Source of the DNA: Demequina pelophila
GTDB taxonomy: Bacteria > Actinomycetota > Actinomycetes > Actinomycetales > Demequinaceae
Assembly: GCF_000971175.1 (NCBI RefSeq)
Contig: NZ_BBLY01000004.1
Span: 182,298-246,297 of the forward strand
Length of the DNA stretch: 64,000 nucleotides
Reading direction: 5' to 3'
Part shown: positions 1 through 7,556 of the stretch, piece by piece
How positions within the stretch are numbered: position 1 is the first letter of the stretch
Layout of the letters: the number at the start of each line of letters is the position of its first letter
Program-made: the position numbers and the translations under genes
The notes under the pieces: generated by a model
The model's input: only the letters and a program-made list of their open reading frames with translations
What the model was told of the DNA's origin: nothing
The model's database searches: none

Positions 1-435
1 TGGATCATCACGCGCGTGCTCGTGACCTCGGGCCACACCCCGTACCCCGTGCCGTGGAGCGTGCTGGTGGTCTCCGGGGCGGCGGCGGTGCTCGCCTTCG
101 CGCTCGGCTGGGCGGTGCGCCAGTACCGCAAGGGCGACAACCCGGGGCTCAACCCGCTGCGCGCCGCCCGCACCGCCGTCTACGCCCACGCGTGCGCCTA
201 CGCCGGCGCCATCCTGGCCGGCGCCTACGGCGGCTACGGACTCTCGCTCGCGCTCGACTGGTCGCACGGGCCCCGGCGCGAGGTCGCCATCTCCGGCTTC
301 GTGGCCGCGCTGGGCGGGATCGCGCTCGTGATCGCCGGGCTCTGGGTCGAGCACTGGTGCCGCGCCGATGACGACGACGACCACAAGGGCGGCCCCGGCG
401 GCGCCCCCACCGCCGGCCCGGGCGCGGCTGCCTGA
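1..435 (+). CDS. DUF3180 family membrane protein, 5' end cut
   Basis: Only the C-terminal 144 codons are in the window; the reading frame is open to base 1, so the GTG at 16 is probably internal. The fragment shows three hydrophobic segments (roughly residues 20-40, 60-85 and 92-115) joined by short basic loops. It ends in an acidic Asp run followed by a Gly/Ala/Pro tail, which fits the small four-helix DUF3180 proteins that in Actinomycetota often lie next to folate-biosynthesis genes. The function of the family is unknown. The stop codon coincides with the left edge of a long repeat. The family call rests on the topology and the sequence feel; other small membrane proteins are possible. Confidence 0.65.
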   Translation, partial: WIITRVLVTSGHTPYPVPWSVLVVSGAAAVLAFALGWAVRQYRKGDNPGLNPLRAARTAVYAHACAYAGAILAGAYGGYGLSLALDWSHGPRREVAISGFVAALGGIALVIAGLWVEHWCRADDDDDHKGGPGGAPTAGPGAAA

Positions 436-446
436 CCTGTCTCTCT

Positions 447-543
447 GGACACTCCGCACGGATTCAGCGGCGACACGCGGGTCACGGGCTCCGATTCCGG
501 CCCAGCCACCGGCGTGTTGCTCCTCGATCCGTGCGGAGTGTCC
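447..543. repeat. Family A 97-bp palindromic element, copy A1
   Basis: The 97-bp element begins GGACACTCCGCACGGATT and ends with its near-exact complement, ATCCGTGCGGAGTGTCC. An inner arm pair CGACACGC / GCGTGTTG continues the stem. It lies 12 bp past the stop of the DUF3180 gene. Five more copies of exactly the same length are in this window. As RNA it would fold into one long hairpin. Confidence 0.9.
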
Positions 544-553
544 GCGGCCTCGC

Positions 554-671
554 GTCACCTGTCCACACAGCGCGGCCCGCAACCGCCGCGAAAAAGCTGA
601 TATCCGTGCGACACGCCGACGACACGCCGGGGCTCGTGTGGAGCAGTGAAGAAAACGTGTGGACAGGTGAC
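554..671 (+). repeat. Family B 118-bp element, copy B1
   Basis: The element starts GTCACCTGTCCACAC and ends GTGTGGACAGGTGAC, a perfect 15-bp terminal inverted repeat. Its core contains CTGATATCC followed by two tandem CGACACGCCG units and then GTGTGGAGCAGTGAAG. There are five copies in the window, each 118 bp. Together with A1 this copy forms a unit of about 240 bp (432-671) that recurs inverted at 7299-7560. Confidence 0.9.
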
Positions 672-730
672 TCGCGGGTGACTCGCGGGTGATGCCAGGG
701 TGACTCGCGGGCGCTGCCAGGGTGACTCGG
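667..730 (+). repeat. Iterated GGTGACTCGCGG repeats next to B1
   Basis: The outer end of B1 runs into four or five degenerate copies of GGTGACTCGCGG, interleaved with GATGCCAGG. The rest of the gap up to 785 shows no gene. Similar iterated GTGAC repeats border the other B copies. Confidence 0.75.
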
Positions 731-785
731 CAGCTGCCGCCAGCGGCGCGACGGCCGCGCGCCGCAACCCTGGCACACTGATCCC

Positions 786-1268
786 ATGACCTGGTACGAG
801 CACTCGTCGGCGCCGTGGGTGCCGGTCTCGAGGCGCCTCATCCGCGCCCGCACCATCACGCTGTGGATCTGGTTCGGCCTGCTCATCGTGGCCTCGTCGG
901 TGCTCGCGTTGCTGGGCGACGAGCCCCTCCTCTTGATCGTCCCCGCCGTGCTCGTGGCGCTGGGACTGTGGTTCAGCTGGATCATCGTCCGCCAGGTCAC
1001 CGCGCACGCCTGGGCCGAGGCCGAGGACGAGCTCCTGGTCCGCCGCGGCCGCCTCTTCCGCTCGGTGACGGTGGTGCCGTACGGCCGCATGCAGTTCGTC
1101 GACGTGTCCGCCGGCCCGCTCCAGCGCGCGTTCGGGATCGCGAAGGTCCAGCTCCACACCGCGTCGCCGCACTCGGACGCATCGATCTCCGGCGTCCCCG
1201 CCGACGAGGCCGCGCGCCTGCGCGACCGCCTCACCACCCGGGGCGAGGCGCGCCTGGCGGGTCTCTGA
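786..1268 (+). CDS. PH domain membrane protein, YdbS-like (bPH2)
   Basis: This is a 160-residue protein with two membrane helices (about residues 23-44 and 46-68) followed by a bacterial PH (bPH2, formerly DUF304) domain. The domain carries the usual run of a VPYxRxQxVDV motif, then GPLxRxxG and a LHT motif near residues 97-130. Such YdbS proteins are encoded directly before a larger YdbT protein, as here: the next start is 3 bp downstream, so the two are almost certainly one operon and probably one membrane complex. The biochemical role is unknown. The Bacillus YdbS/YdbT pair has been linked to resistance to bacteriocin-like compounds, which is only a hint here. Confidence 0.85.
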   Translation: MTWYEHSSAPWVPVSRRLIRARTITLWIWFGLLIVASSVLALLGDEPLLLIVPAVLVALGLWFSWIIVRQVTAHAWAEAEDELLVRRGRLFRSVTVVPYGRMQFVDVSAGPLQRAFGIAKVQLHTASPHSDASISGVPADEAARLRDRLTTRGEARLAGL

Positions 1269-1271
1269 CCC

Positions 1272-2930
1272 ATGCCCGACACGCCCGTGCCCAGCACCGA
1301 GTACTCCGCTCCCCGCGAGTGGACCCGCCTCCACCCCATCACCCCGCTGCTGGGCGGCTGGGGAATCCTGGGCCTGGTCGCCGCCTACTTCATCTACGAC
1401 CGCCTCCCCGGCTGGGTCGCGGGCGACGACCCGACCTTCGACTTCTTCGACCAGTTCCCCGTCCTGTGGATCCTCCTCGCGGCCGCGCTGGGCGTCGCGC
1501 TCGTCATCGGCGCGGGCGTGCTGCAGTGGAGCCGCACCGAGTACCGCATCGGCGACGACGCGGTCTACCTGCGCCAGGGCATCGTCACCCGCCAGCAGCG
1601 CCAGGCCCGCCTGGACCGACTCCAGGCCGTCGACGTGGTCCAGCCGCTCCTCGCGCGCCTCGCCGGCTTCGCCGCCATCAACATCCAGGTCGCCGGCGGC
1701 CAGAAGTCCGGCGTCATGCTCAAATTCCTCCGCCTGGGCGACGCCGAGGCCCTCCGCAACGAGATCCTCTACCTCGCCGCCGGCGTGACCGGGGACGATG
1801 CGGGGGGTGAGCCGGGCGTCGACGTCACCCCGGTCGGGGGAGACCAGGTCGCGGGAGACCGGGTTCCCGGAGACCAGGTGACCGATGCGACCGAGGCGGC
1901 CGCCGCATCGTCCGGGGTGCTGGCCGGACTCGGCGCCCAGCTGAGCGAGAGGGCACAGGCGCTCGGTCGCCCCGAGGACGTCCTGCGCGGCACCGAGCGC
2001 GTCCGCACGCGCGTGGCCGCCGCGCCCGAGCGCGAGGTCTACTCGGTGCCCACGCCGCGCCTGCTGCTGAGCGTGCTGTTCTCCGGCCCGGCCGTGTTCC
2101 TCATCGGGGCGCCGCTGGTGTCGCTGCCGTTCCTGTTCCTGCTGCACGTCGACGTGTTCGCCGCGGTGGGCGCGGTGCTGGGCACGTCGCTGGTGGCGAT
2201 CCTGTCCGCGCTGGCCGGATTCCTGGGCTTCTTCTGGCAGCGGATCAACGGCGGCTTCGGGTTCACCGCGGCCGTCTCCCCGGACGGGTTGCGCATGCGC
2301 CACGGCCTCACCCAGACCCGCCGCCAGACCGTGCCGCCGGGCCGCGTCCAGGCGATCCGCCTGTACCAGCCGCTGCTGTGGCGCCGGAAGGACTGGTGGC
2401 GCATCACCATCAACGTCGCGGGCTATGGCGAGGACCAGGAGTCCGTGTCCGTGCTGCACCCGGTGGCGACGCGCGAGGAGGCGCTCACCGCGGTCTGGCT
2501 CATCCTGCCGGACCTGGGCGACCCCGACCCCGCGGGCACCCTGTCGCTCGCGATGACCGGCCGCGGCGACGACGGCGGCTTCCTCACCGCGCCCCCGCGG
2601 TCCAAGCGGATCGACCCGATCCAGTGGCGCTACCGCGGCGTGCGCGCCACCGAGCGCGCCCTGCTGATCCGCAGCGGCCGCTTCACCAAGGAGCTCGTGG
2701 TGGTGCCGCACGAGCGCACCCAGTCGCTGGGCCTCCAGCAGGGGCCGCTCGACCGGGCGCTCGGGCTCGCGAACGTGGTGGTGCACTCGACGCAGGGGCC
2801 GGTGCGGCCCCGGGCCGAGCATCTGGACATGCAGGACGCCTTCGCCCTGCTCGACGCCCAGGCCGGGCGCGCGCGGGAGGGGCGCCGGCGCCAGACGCCG
2901 GAGCAGTGGATGAGGGCCGTCGGACTGTGA
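1272..2930 (+). CDS. PH domain membrane protein, YdbT-like
   Basis: This 552-residue partner of the preceding bPH2 protein starts 3 bp after its stop. It has an N-terminal pair of membrane helices (about residues 25-45 and 65-85), a first PH repeat near 90-150, a variable Gly/Asp/Val-rich linker (about 165-250), a second helix pair near 260-320, a second PH repeat around 335-380 and a third near 445-510. Each PH repeat has the family pattern of basic residue, QAxxVxQPLL and a short Trp/Arg stretch. The linker carries two copies of the GGACGATGC-type motif (1792 and 1905), so that insert may be evolutionarily loose. Function is unknown beyond the YdbT family. Confidence 0.85.
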   Translation: MPDTPVPSTEYSAPREWTRLHPITPLLGGWGILGLVAAYFIYDRLPGWVAGDDPTFDFFDQFPVLWILLAAALGVALVIGAGVLQWSRTEYRIGDDAVYLRQGIVTRQQRQARLDRLQAVDVVQPLLARLAGFAAINIQVAGGQKSGVMLKFLRLGDAEALRNEILYLAAGVTGDDAGGEPGVDVTPVGGDQVAGDRVPGDQVTDATEAAAASSGVLAGLGAQLSERAQALGRPEDVLRGTERVRTRVAAAPEREVYSVPTPRLLLSVLFSGPAVFLIGAPLVSLPFLFLLHVDVFAAVGAVLGTSLVAILSALAGFLGFFWQRINGGFGFTAAVSPDGLRMRHGLTQTRRQTVPPGRVQAIRLYQPLLWRRKDWWRITINVAGYGEDQESVSVLHPVATREEALTAVWLILPDLGDPDPAGTLSLAMTGRGDDGGFLTAPPRSKRIDPIQWRYRGVRATERALLIRSGRFTKELVVVPHERTQSLGLQQGPLDRALGLANVVVHSTQGPVRPRAEHLDMQDAFALLDAQAGRAREGRRRQTPEQWMRAVGL

Positions 2931-3010
2931 TGGGTGCAGGCCTGTGACGAGTGCAGGGCTGTGAACGACGTGGCTGCCGCGATGGGCGCGGCGCGGAGAG
3001 AGGCGGAACT

Positions 3011-3919
3011 GTGAACGGACCGGAGATCACGGGCGCATCGCGGCGGCCGGGGCGGCTGCGCATCGGCGTCGTGGGCGCGGGGCGCGTGGGCGCGGTGCTC
3101 GCGGCGGCGCTGCGCGAGGCGGGCCACGAGGTGGTCGCGGCCTCGGGCGTCTCCGAGGATTCCGTGAGCCGCATCGAGACCCTCCTGCCCGGCGTGCCGG
3201 TGCTGCCGCCGGACGAGGTGGTCCGCGGCGCCGAGCTCGTCATGCTCACCGTCCCCGACGACTCCATCGAGGAGGTCGCGCGCGGCCTCGCCAAGCTGGG
3301 CGTGTGGCGCGCGGGGCAGTTCGCCATGCACACCTCGGGCCGCCACGGCATCGACATCCTGGTCGACTGCCTCCCGGGCGGTGTCATCCCGCTCGCGATC
3401 CACCCCGCGATGACGTTCACCGGGACGTCCCTGGACCGGGCGCGATTGACCGATGCGATGTTCGCCGTCACCGCCCCGCCCGGCATGCTGCCGGTCGCCC
3501 AGGCGCTCGCGGTCGAGATGGGCGGCGAGCCCGTCTGCATCGAGGAGTGGGACCGCCCGGCCTATCACGCGGCCCTGGTGCACGGCGCGAACCACGTGGT
3601 CACCGCGGTGACGCAGGCGAGCGCGCTGCTCGCGAGGATCGGCGTCGAGGAGCCCGCGCGGGTGCTCGGCCCACTCACCCACGCCTCCGTGGACGGCGCG
3701 CTGCGGGACGCCCCCGGCGCGGTCTCCTCGCTGACCGGGCCCGTGGTCCGCGGCGACGCCGGGACCGTGGCCGCGCACCTGCAGTCGCTCGAGAAGGCAC
3801 CCGAGATGCTCCACGCCTACCGCGCGATGGCCCGCGCGACCGCGGACTTGGCGCTGTCCGGCGGGAGGATCGGGCCCGCGCAGTACGCGGACCTCATCGC
3901 CACGCTGGGAGTGGAGTAG
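3011..3919 (+). CDS. Rossmann-fold DUF2520 oxidoreductase
   Basis: This is a 302-residue protein. I chose the GTG at 3011 because GAGAGAGGCGGA sits just upstream; an in-frame GTG at 2951 would add 20 unlikely residues. Residues 16-50 form an NAD(P)-binding Rossmann motif with GAGRVG at 22-27, and the C-terminal half is the all-helical DUF2520 domain. The fold resembles ketopantoate reductase and pyrroline-5-carboxylate reductase. The stop overlaps the panC start by one base (TAGTG), so the two are translationally coupled. Because panC and panD follow and no panE is visible, a role as the missing ketopantoate reductase is a reasonable inference but not shown. Confidence 0.85.
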   Translation: MNGPEITGASRRPGRLRIGVVGAGRVGAVLAAALREAGHEVVAASGVSEDSVSRIETLLPGVPVLPPDEVVRGAELVMLTVPDDSIEEVARGLAKLGVWRAGQFAMHTSGRHGIDILVDCLPGGVIPLAIHPAMTFTGTSLDRARLTDAMFAVTAPPGMLPVAQALAVEMGGEPVCIEEWDRPAYHAALVHGANHVVTAVTQASALLARIGVEEPARVLGPLTHASVDGALRDAPGAVSSLTGPVVRGDAGTVAAHLQSLEKAPEMLHAYRAMARATADLALSGGRIGPAQYADLIATLGVE

Positions 3920-4911
3920 TGCGCGTCGTCCACACCGCCGCCGAGCTTCGCGAGGCCGCGCCCGGCTCACCTGCCGCGCCCGGATCGGGAGCCGCCTCGG
4001 CCGGCACCCGCGCCGTCGTCATGACCATGGGCGCGCTGCACGAGGGCCACCTCGCCCTGGTGCGCGCCGCCCGCGAGATGGCCGACCAGGTCGTGGTCAC
4101 CGTCTTCGTCAACCCCCTCCAGTTCAACGACCCCAAGGACTTGGAGTCGTATCCGCGCACCCTCGAGGCCGACTGCGCGCTGCTCGAGCCCCTGGGCGTG
4201 GACCTGGTTTTCGCCCCCGGCGGCGACGAGGTCTACCCCGGCGGCACGCCCCTGGTGACGGTCAGTGCGGGCGAAATCGGACGGGTGCTGGAGGGAGCGC
4301 ATCGTCCCGGGCACTTCGACGGCATGCTCACCGTGGTCGCGAAGCTGCTGCACCTCACCGCGCCGGACATCGCGCTGTTCGGGCAGAAGGACGCGCAGCA
4401 GCTCATTGCGATCCGCACCATGGCGCGCGACCTCAACTTCCCGGTGCGCATCGAGGGCGTGCCGACCGTGCGCGCCGCGGACGGCCTCGCGCTGTCCTCG
4501 CGCAACGTCTTCCTCTCGCCCTCGGAGCGCGAGAGCGCCCTGGCGCTCAACCGGGCCCTCCGCGCGGCGGAGGAGGTGCTTGCCAGCGGAACCAGCGCAT
4601 CGGCGCCCACCCCGGCCCGGGCGGCGGGCGAGCCGGCGACCGCGTCCGGAACCAGGGCATCGTCCCTGGCCGATGCCCTGGCCGCCGGCCGGGCGATCCT
4701 GGCCGCCGAGCCGGGCGTCGACGTCGACTACTTCGAGGCGCTCGACCCCGCGACCGCGATGCCTCTGGACCCGACCGGGACCGGGGCGGACTATCGTGGA
4801 GAGGCAGTGATCGCCGTGGCGGCCCGGGTGGGCGCGACGCGGCTCATCGACAACGTGGTGACGCGCATCGGCGCGGGCGGGGACGGCGCGGGCCGGACCG
4901 GCTCGGACTGA
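3919..4911 (+). CDS. panC: Pantothenate synthetase
   Basis: PanC joins pantoate and beta-alanine with ATP to make pantothenate in the cytosol. The 330-residue sequence has the nucleotide-binding MTMGALHEGH motif near residues 35-45, FVNPLQF, the GQKDAQQL stretch and LSSRNVFLSPSER, all typical of the family. The GTG start overlaps the upstream stop. It is about 40 residues longer than usual because of an Ala/Ser/Thr/Pro-rich insert near residues 223-250, and that insert contains a copy of the GCATCGTCCC motif (4657). A second copy lies at 4299. panD follows after about 50 bp. Confidence 0.95.
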   Translation: MRVVHTAAELREAAPGSPAAPGSGAASAGTRAVVMTMGALHEGHLALVRAAREMADQVVVTVFVNPLQFNDPKDLESYPRTLEADCALLEPLGVDLVFAPGGDEVYPGGTPLVTVSAGEIGRVLEGAHRPGHFDGMLTVVAKLLHLTAPDIALFGQKDAQQLIAIRTMARDLNFPVRIEGVPTVRAADGLALSSRNVFLSPSERESALALNRALRAAEEVLASGTSASAPTPARAAGEPATASGTRASSLADALAAGRAILAAEPGVDVDYFEALDPATAMPLDPTGTGADYRGEAVIAVAARVGATRLIDNVVTRIGAGGDGAGRTGSD

Positions 4912-4965
4912 TTCACCGCTCCCGGGCGTTGTCCCGGGGGAGGCTCGCGCGTCGCGAGGAGAGCA

Positions 4966-5433
4966 ATGACCAGTCTTCAGCGCCCCATGATGATCTCGAA
5001 GATCCACCGGGCGACCGTCACCCAGGCGGACCTGCACTACGTGGGCTCCGTCACCATCGACGCGACCCTCATGGAGGCCGCGGACATCATCCCTGGTCAG
5101 CAGGTGGACATCGTCGACGTCACCAACGGCGCCCGGCTGACCACGTACGCGATCCCGGGCGAGGCGGACTCGGGCGTGATCTGCATCAACGGCGCCGCCG
5201 CGCACCTGGTGCACCAGGGGGACCTGGTCATCATCATCGGGTACGGCATGCTGCCGGACGCGCAGGCGCGGACCTTCGAGCCGCACGTGGTGTTCGTCGA
5301 CGCGGACAACCGGATCGTCGAGCTGTCCGACGAGCCCGGCCTGGTGCCCGCCGGCAACGGCCTCGAGCCGTCGGGCCTGCCGGTCCACGAGTTCCACTCG
5401 CAGGGCTGGGACGCCTACCACCAGCGCGCCTGA
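4966..5433 (+). CDS. panD: Aspartate 1-decarboxylase
   Basis: PanD converts L-aspartate to beta-alanine, the second substrate of PanC. It is made as a proenzyme and cleaved between Gly and Ser to create a pyruvoyl cofactor; the cleavage site is visible as YVGS with Gly27-Ser28. The 155-residue length is a little more than usual because of a C-terminal extension. Other family motifs are IDVVDVTNG-like, INGAAAH and the VxVFVDxxN region. An excellent ribosome site (GAGGAGAGCA) precedes the ATG. It lies in the DUF2520-panC-panD operon, and the family A hairpin A2 follows 12 bp after its stop. Confidence 0.96.
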   Translation: MTSLQRPMMISKIHRATVTQADLHYVGSVTIDATLMEAADIIPGQQVDIVDVTNGARLTTYAIPGEADSGVICINGAAAHLVHQGDLVIIIGYGMLPDAQARTFEPHVVFVDADNRIVELSDEPGLVPAGNGLEPSGLPVHEFHSQGWDAYHQRA

Positions 5434-5445
5434 GCTGCGCGTGCC

Positions 5446-5542
5446 GGACACTCCGCACGGATTGTCCGGCGACACGCGGGCGCGCGGCGGCGTGTCGGGC
5501 CTGGTGAGCGGCGTGTCGGACTCGAATCCGTGCGCAGTGTCC
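5446..5542. repeat. Family A 97-bp palindromic element, copy A2
   Basis: This copy has the same ends as A1, with one change in the right arm (TGCGCAGTGTCC). It lies between the panD stop (12 bp away) and the nadB promoter. The inner stem pairs CGACACGC with GCGTGTCG. It is likely to fold as a hairpin in the panD mRNA 3' end. Confidence 0.9.
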
Positions 5543-5556
5543 ACAGGGCAGCCCGG

Positions 5557-5562
5557 TAACCT
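5557..5562 (+). promoter_or_regulatory. Leaderless-type -10 box of nadB
   Basis: TAACCT ends 6 bp before the nadB ATG and no Shine-Dalgarno sequence is present. This is the spacing expected if transcription starts at the start codon itself. Confidence 0.5.
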
Positions 5563-5568
5563 GACCGG

Positions 5569-7260
5569 ATGACCGCCTTCGTGCGCCGTCTCGCGGCGCC
5601 CCAGCCCGGCTGGACCATCGAGGCCGACGTGATCGTCGTCGGCACCGGCATCGCCGGACTCACCACCGCACTCGACCTCCGCGAGAAGGTCGACCGCGTG
5701 CTGCTCGTCACCAAGGGGGTGCTGAGCTCGGGCGCGACCGTGTGGGCGCAGGGCGGCATCGCCGCGGCGCTCGACCCCGAGGACACCCCCGAGGAGCACC
5801 TGGCCGACACCCTCACCGCGGGCGTGGGGCTGTGTTCCGAGGAGGCCGTGCGGGTCCTGGTGACGGAGGGGCCGCACTCGGTGCGCAAGCTGGTCCGGCG
5901 CGGTGCGCAGTTCGACACGGGCCCCGACGGAGACATCACGCTGACGCGCGAGGGCGGCCACCACCGCTCGCGCATCGCGCACGCCGGCGGCGACGCGACC
6001 GGCGCGGAGATCTCCCGCGCGCTCATCGAGCAGCTCGAGGCCATCCGCTCGGACCCTGGCATCGAGGTCATCGAGCACGCGATGGTCGTCGACCTGCTCA
6101 CCGCCGCACCCGACGCGGATGGTCGGCCGGGGCCGGTGTGCGGCGTGACCCTGCACATCATCGGCGAGGGCACGCGCGACGGCGTGGGCGCGGCGCTGGG
6201 CAAGGCCGTCATCATGGCGACCGGAGGAATCGGCCAGGTGTTCCGCTCCTCGACGAACCCCGCATCGGCCACCGGCGACGGCCTGGCCGCCGCCCTGCGC
6301 GCGGGCGCGGCGCTCGCGGACGTCGAATACGTGCAGTTCCACCCCACCGTGCTGTGGATGGGCGCGAACGCGCGCGGCCAGCTGCCCCTGATCTCCGAGG
6401 CGGTGCGCGGCGAGGGCGCGCACCTGCTCAACGGCGCGGGTGAGCGGTTCATGGTGGGCCGCCACGAGCTCGCCGAGCTCGCGCCGCGCGACGTGGTCTC
6501 GCGCGCCATCGTGGAGCAGCTGCGCGAGGACGAGTCCGACAACGTCTTCCTCGACTGCCGCCACCTGGGCAAGAAGTTCCTCAAGCAGCGCTTCCCGTCG
6601 ATCCGCCGCGCGCTCAAGGCGCACGGCATCGACATGGCGCACGACCTGATTCCGGTCGCGCCCGCGCAGCACTTCCACTCCGGCGGGATCCTCGCGGACC
6701 TGCACGGCCGGTCCACGGTCAAGGGGCTCTATGCGATCGGCGAGGCGGCGTGCACCGGCGTGCACGGGGCCAACCGCCTGGCGTCGAACTCGCTGCTCGA
6801 GGGCCTGGTGTTCGGGCGCCGGGCCGCGCGCGACGCCGCGTCCCTGGTCGACGAGGGCGTGCTGTCCCAGCTCGAGCCCGTCTCGCGGGGCGGGGATTCG
6901 GCGCTGGTGCCCGCGACGATGCGCTCGCGACTGCAGGCCATCGCGCACGAGGGTGCGGGGCCGGTCCGCGACGGCGACGGCCTCGACGACGCGCTGGCGC
7001 GGCTGGATCGCATCCGCGAGCGCTTCCACACGGACCCGGTCGCGGACGTGATGCCGCAGACCGCCGAGTGGGAGACCACCAACATCACCACCACCGCCAC
7101 CGTGCTCGCGCGCACCGCGATGCTGCGCGAGGAGAGCCGCGGCGGGCACGTGCGCGCCGACTTCCCCGAGGTGGATCCGGACTGGGCGGTGCGCCTGGTC
7201 GCGCGGCTGGACCCGGATGGGGAGATGTCGATCGTGAAGGCGCCGCTCGAGATCGGGTGA
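5569..7260 (+). CDS. nadB: L-aspartate oxidase
   Basis: NadB oxidises L-aspartate to iminoaspartate with FAD, the first step of de novo NAD synthesis. The 563-residue protein opens with the FAD dinucleotide-binding motif (VVGTGIAGL, near residues 22-32), carries the GGIAAA segment, the ATGGIG motif, the HPT region of succinate dehydrogenase-type flavoproteins and the HFHSGGI active-site region. The C-terminal helical domain is present. nadA is not in this window, and nadC lies 2.5 kb downstream beyond an inserted sulfur module on the other strand. A -10 box sits 6 bp before the ATG, so the mRNA is probably leaderless. Confidence 0.94.
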   Translation: MTAFVRRLAAPQPGWTIEADVIVVGTGIAGLTTALDLREKVDRVLLVTKGVLSSGATVWAQGGIAAALDPEDTPEEHLADTLTAGVGLCSEEAVRVLVTEGPHSVRKLVRRGAQFDTGPDGDITLTREGGHHRSRIAHAGGDATGAEISRALIEQLEAIRSDPGIEVIEHAMVVDLLTAAPDADGRPGPVCGVTLHIIGEGTRDGVGAALGKAVIMATGGIGQVFRSSTNPASATGDGLAAALRAGAALADVEYVQFHPTVLWMGANARGQLPLISEAVRGEGAHLLNGAGERFMVGRHELAELAPRDVVSRAIVEQLREDESDNVFLDCRHLGKKFLKQRFPSIRRALKAHGIDMAHDLIPVAPAQHFHSGGILADLHGRSTVKGLYAIGEAACTGVHGANRLASNSLLEGLVFGRRAARDAASLVDEGVLSQLEPVSRGGDSALVPATMRSRLQAIAHEGAGPVRDGDGLDDALARLDRIRERFHTDPVADVMPQTAEWETTNITTTATVLARTAMLREESRGGHVRADFPEVDPDWAVRLVARLDPDGEMSIVKAPLEIG

Positions 7261-7298
7261 TACGCGGGGTCCGGCTCCGGCTCCGTGCCCGGCCCTGT

Positions 7299-7416
7299 GT
7301 CACCTGTCCACACGTTTTCTTCACTGGTCCACACGCCTGCCGGCGTGTCGTCGGCGTGTCGCGCGGATATCAGCATTTTTGCGGCGGTTGCGGGCCGCGC
7401 TGTGTGGACAGGTGAC
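7299..7416 (-). repeat. Family B 118-bp element, copy B2 (inverted)
   Basis: The copy is bounded by GTCACCTGTCCACAC and GTGTGGACAGGTGAC and lies in reverse orientation relative to B1. Apart from scattered single-base changes it matches B1 along its whole length. It lies between the convergent nadB and CoA-disulfide reductase genes. Confidence 0.9.
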
Positions 7417-7426
7417 GCGAGGCCGC

Positions 7427-7523
7427 GGACACTCCGCACGGATCGAGGAGCAACACGCCGGGGGCCGGGCCGGAATCGGAGCCCGTGACCGGCGTGTCGC
7501 CGCTGAATCCGTGCGGAGTGTCC
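7427..7523. repeat. Family A 97-bp palindromic element, copy A3
   Basis: The 97-bp hairpin is bounded by GGACACTCCGCACGGAT and AATCCGTGCGGAGTGTCC. A further half-arm (CGTGCGGAGTGTCC) follows at 7532-7545, which looks like a short duplication of the right end. It lies 33 bp from the stop of the minus-strand gene. A3 plus B2 form the inverted partner of A1 plus B1. Confidence 0.9.
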
Positions 7524-7556
7524 GAAGTTCGCGTGCGGAGTGTCCAGAGAGACAGG

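Noticed and set aside
432..671. Insertion sequence end or transposon remnant with transposase
   Set aside because: No transposase-like frame lies within or near any A or B copy, so the elements are listed as non-coding repeats only.
555..2822. 755-codon minus-strand frame opposite the PH-domain genes
   Set aside because: It is an antisense shadow of high GC coding sequence: Arg/His/Gly-rich composition, no recognisable domain, and it runs across the repeat elements. The plus-strand genes have clear domains.
3967..7149. 1060-codon minus-strand frame opposite panC, panD and nadB
   Set aside because: The opposite strand encodes three well-known enzymes; this frame has only low-complexity Arg/His/Asp-rich sequence.
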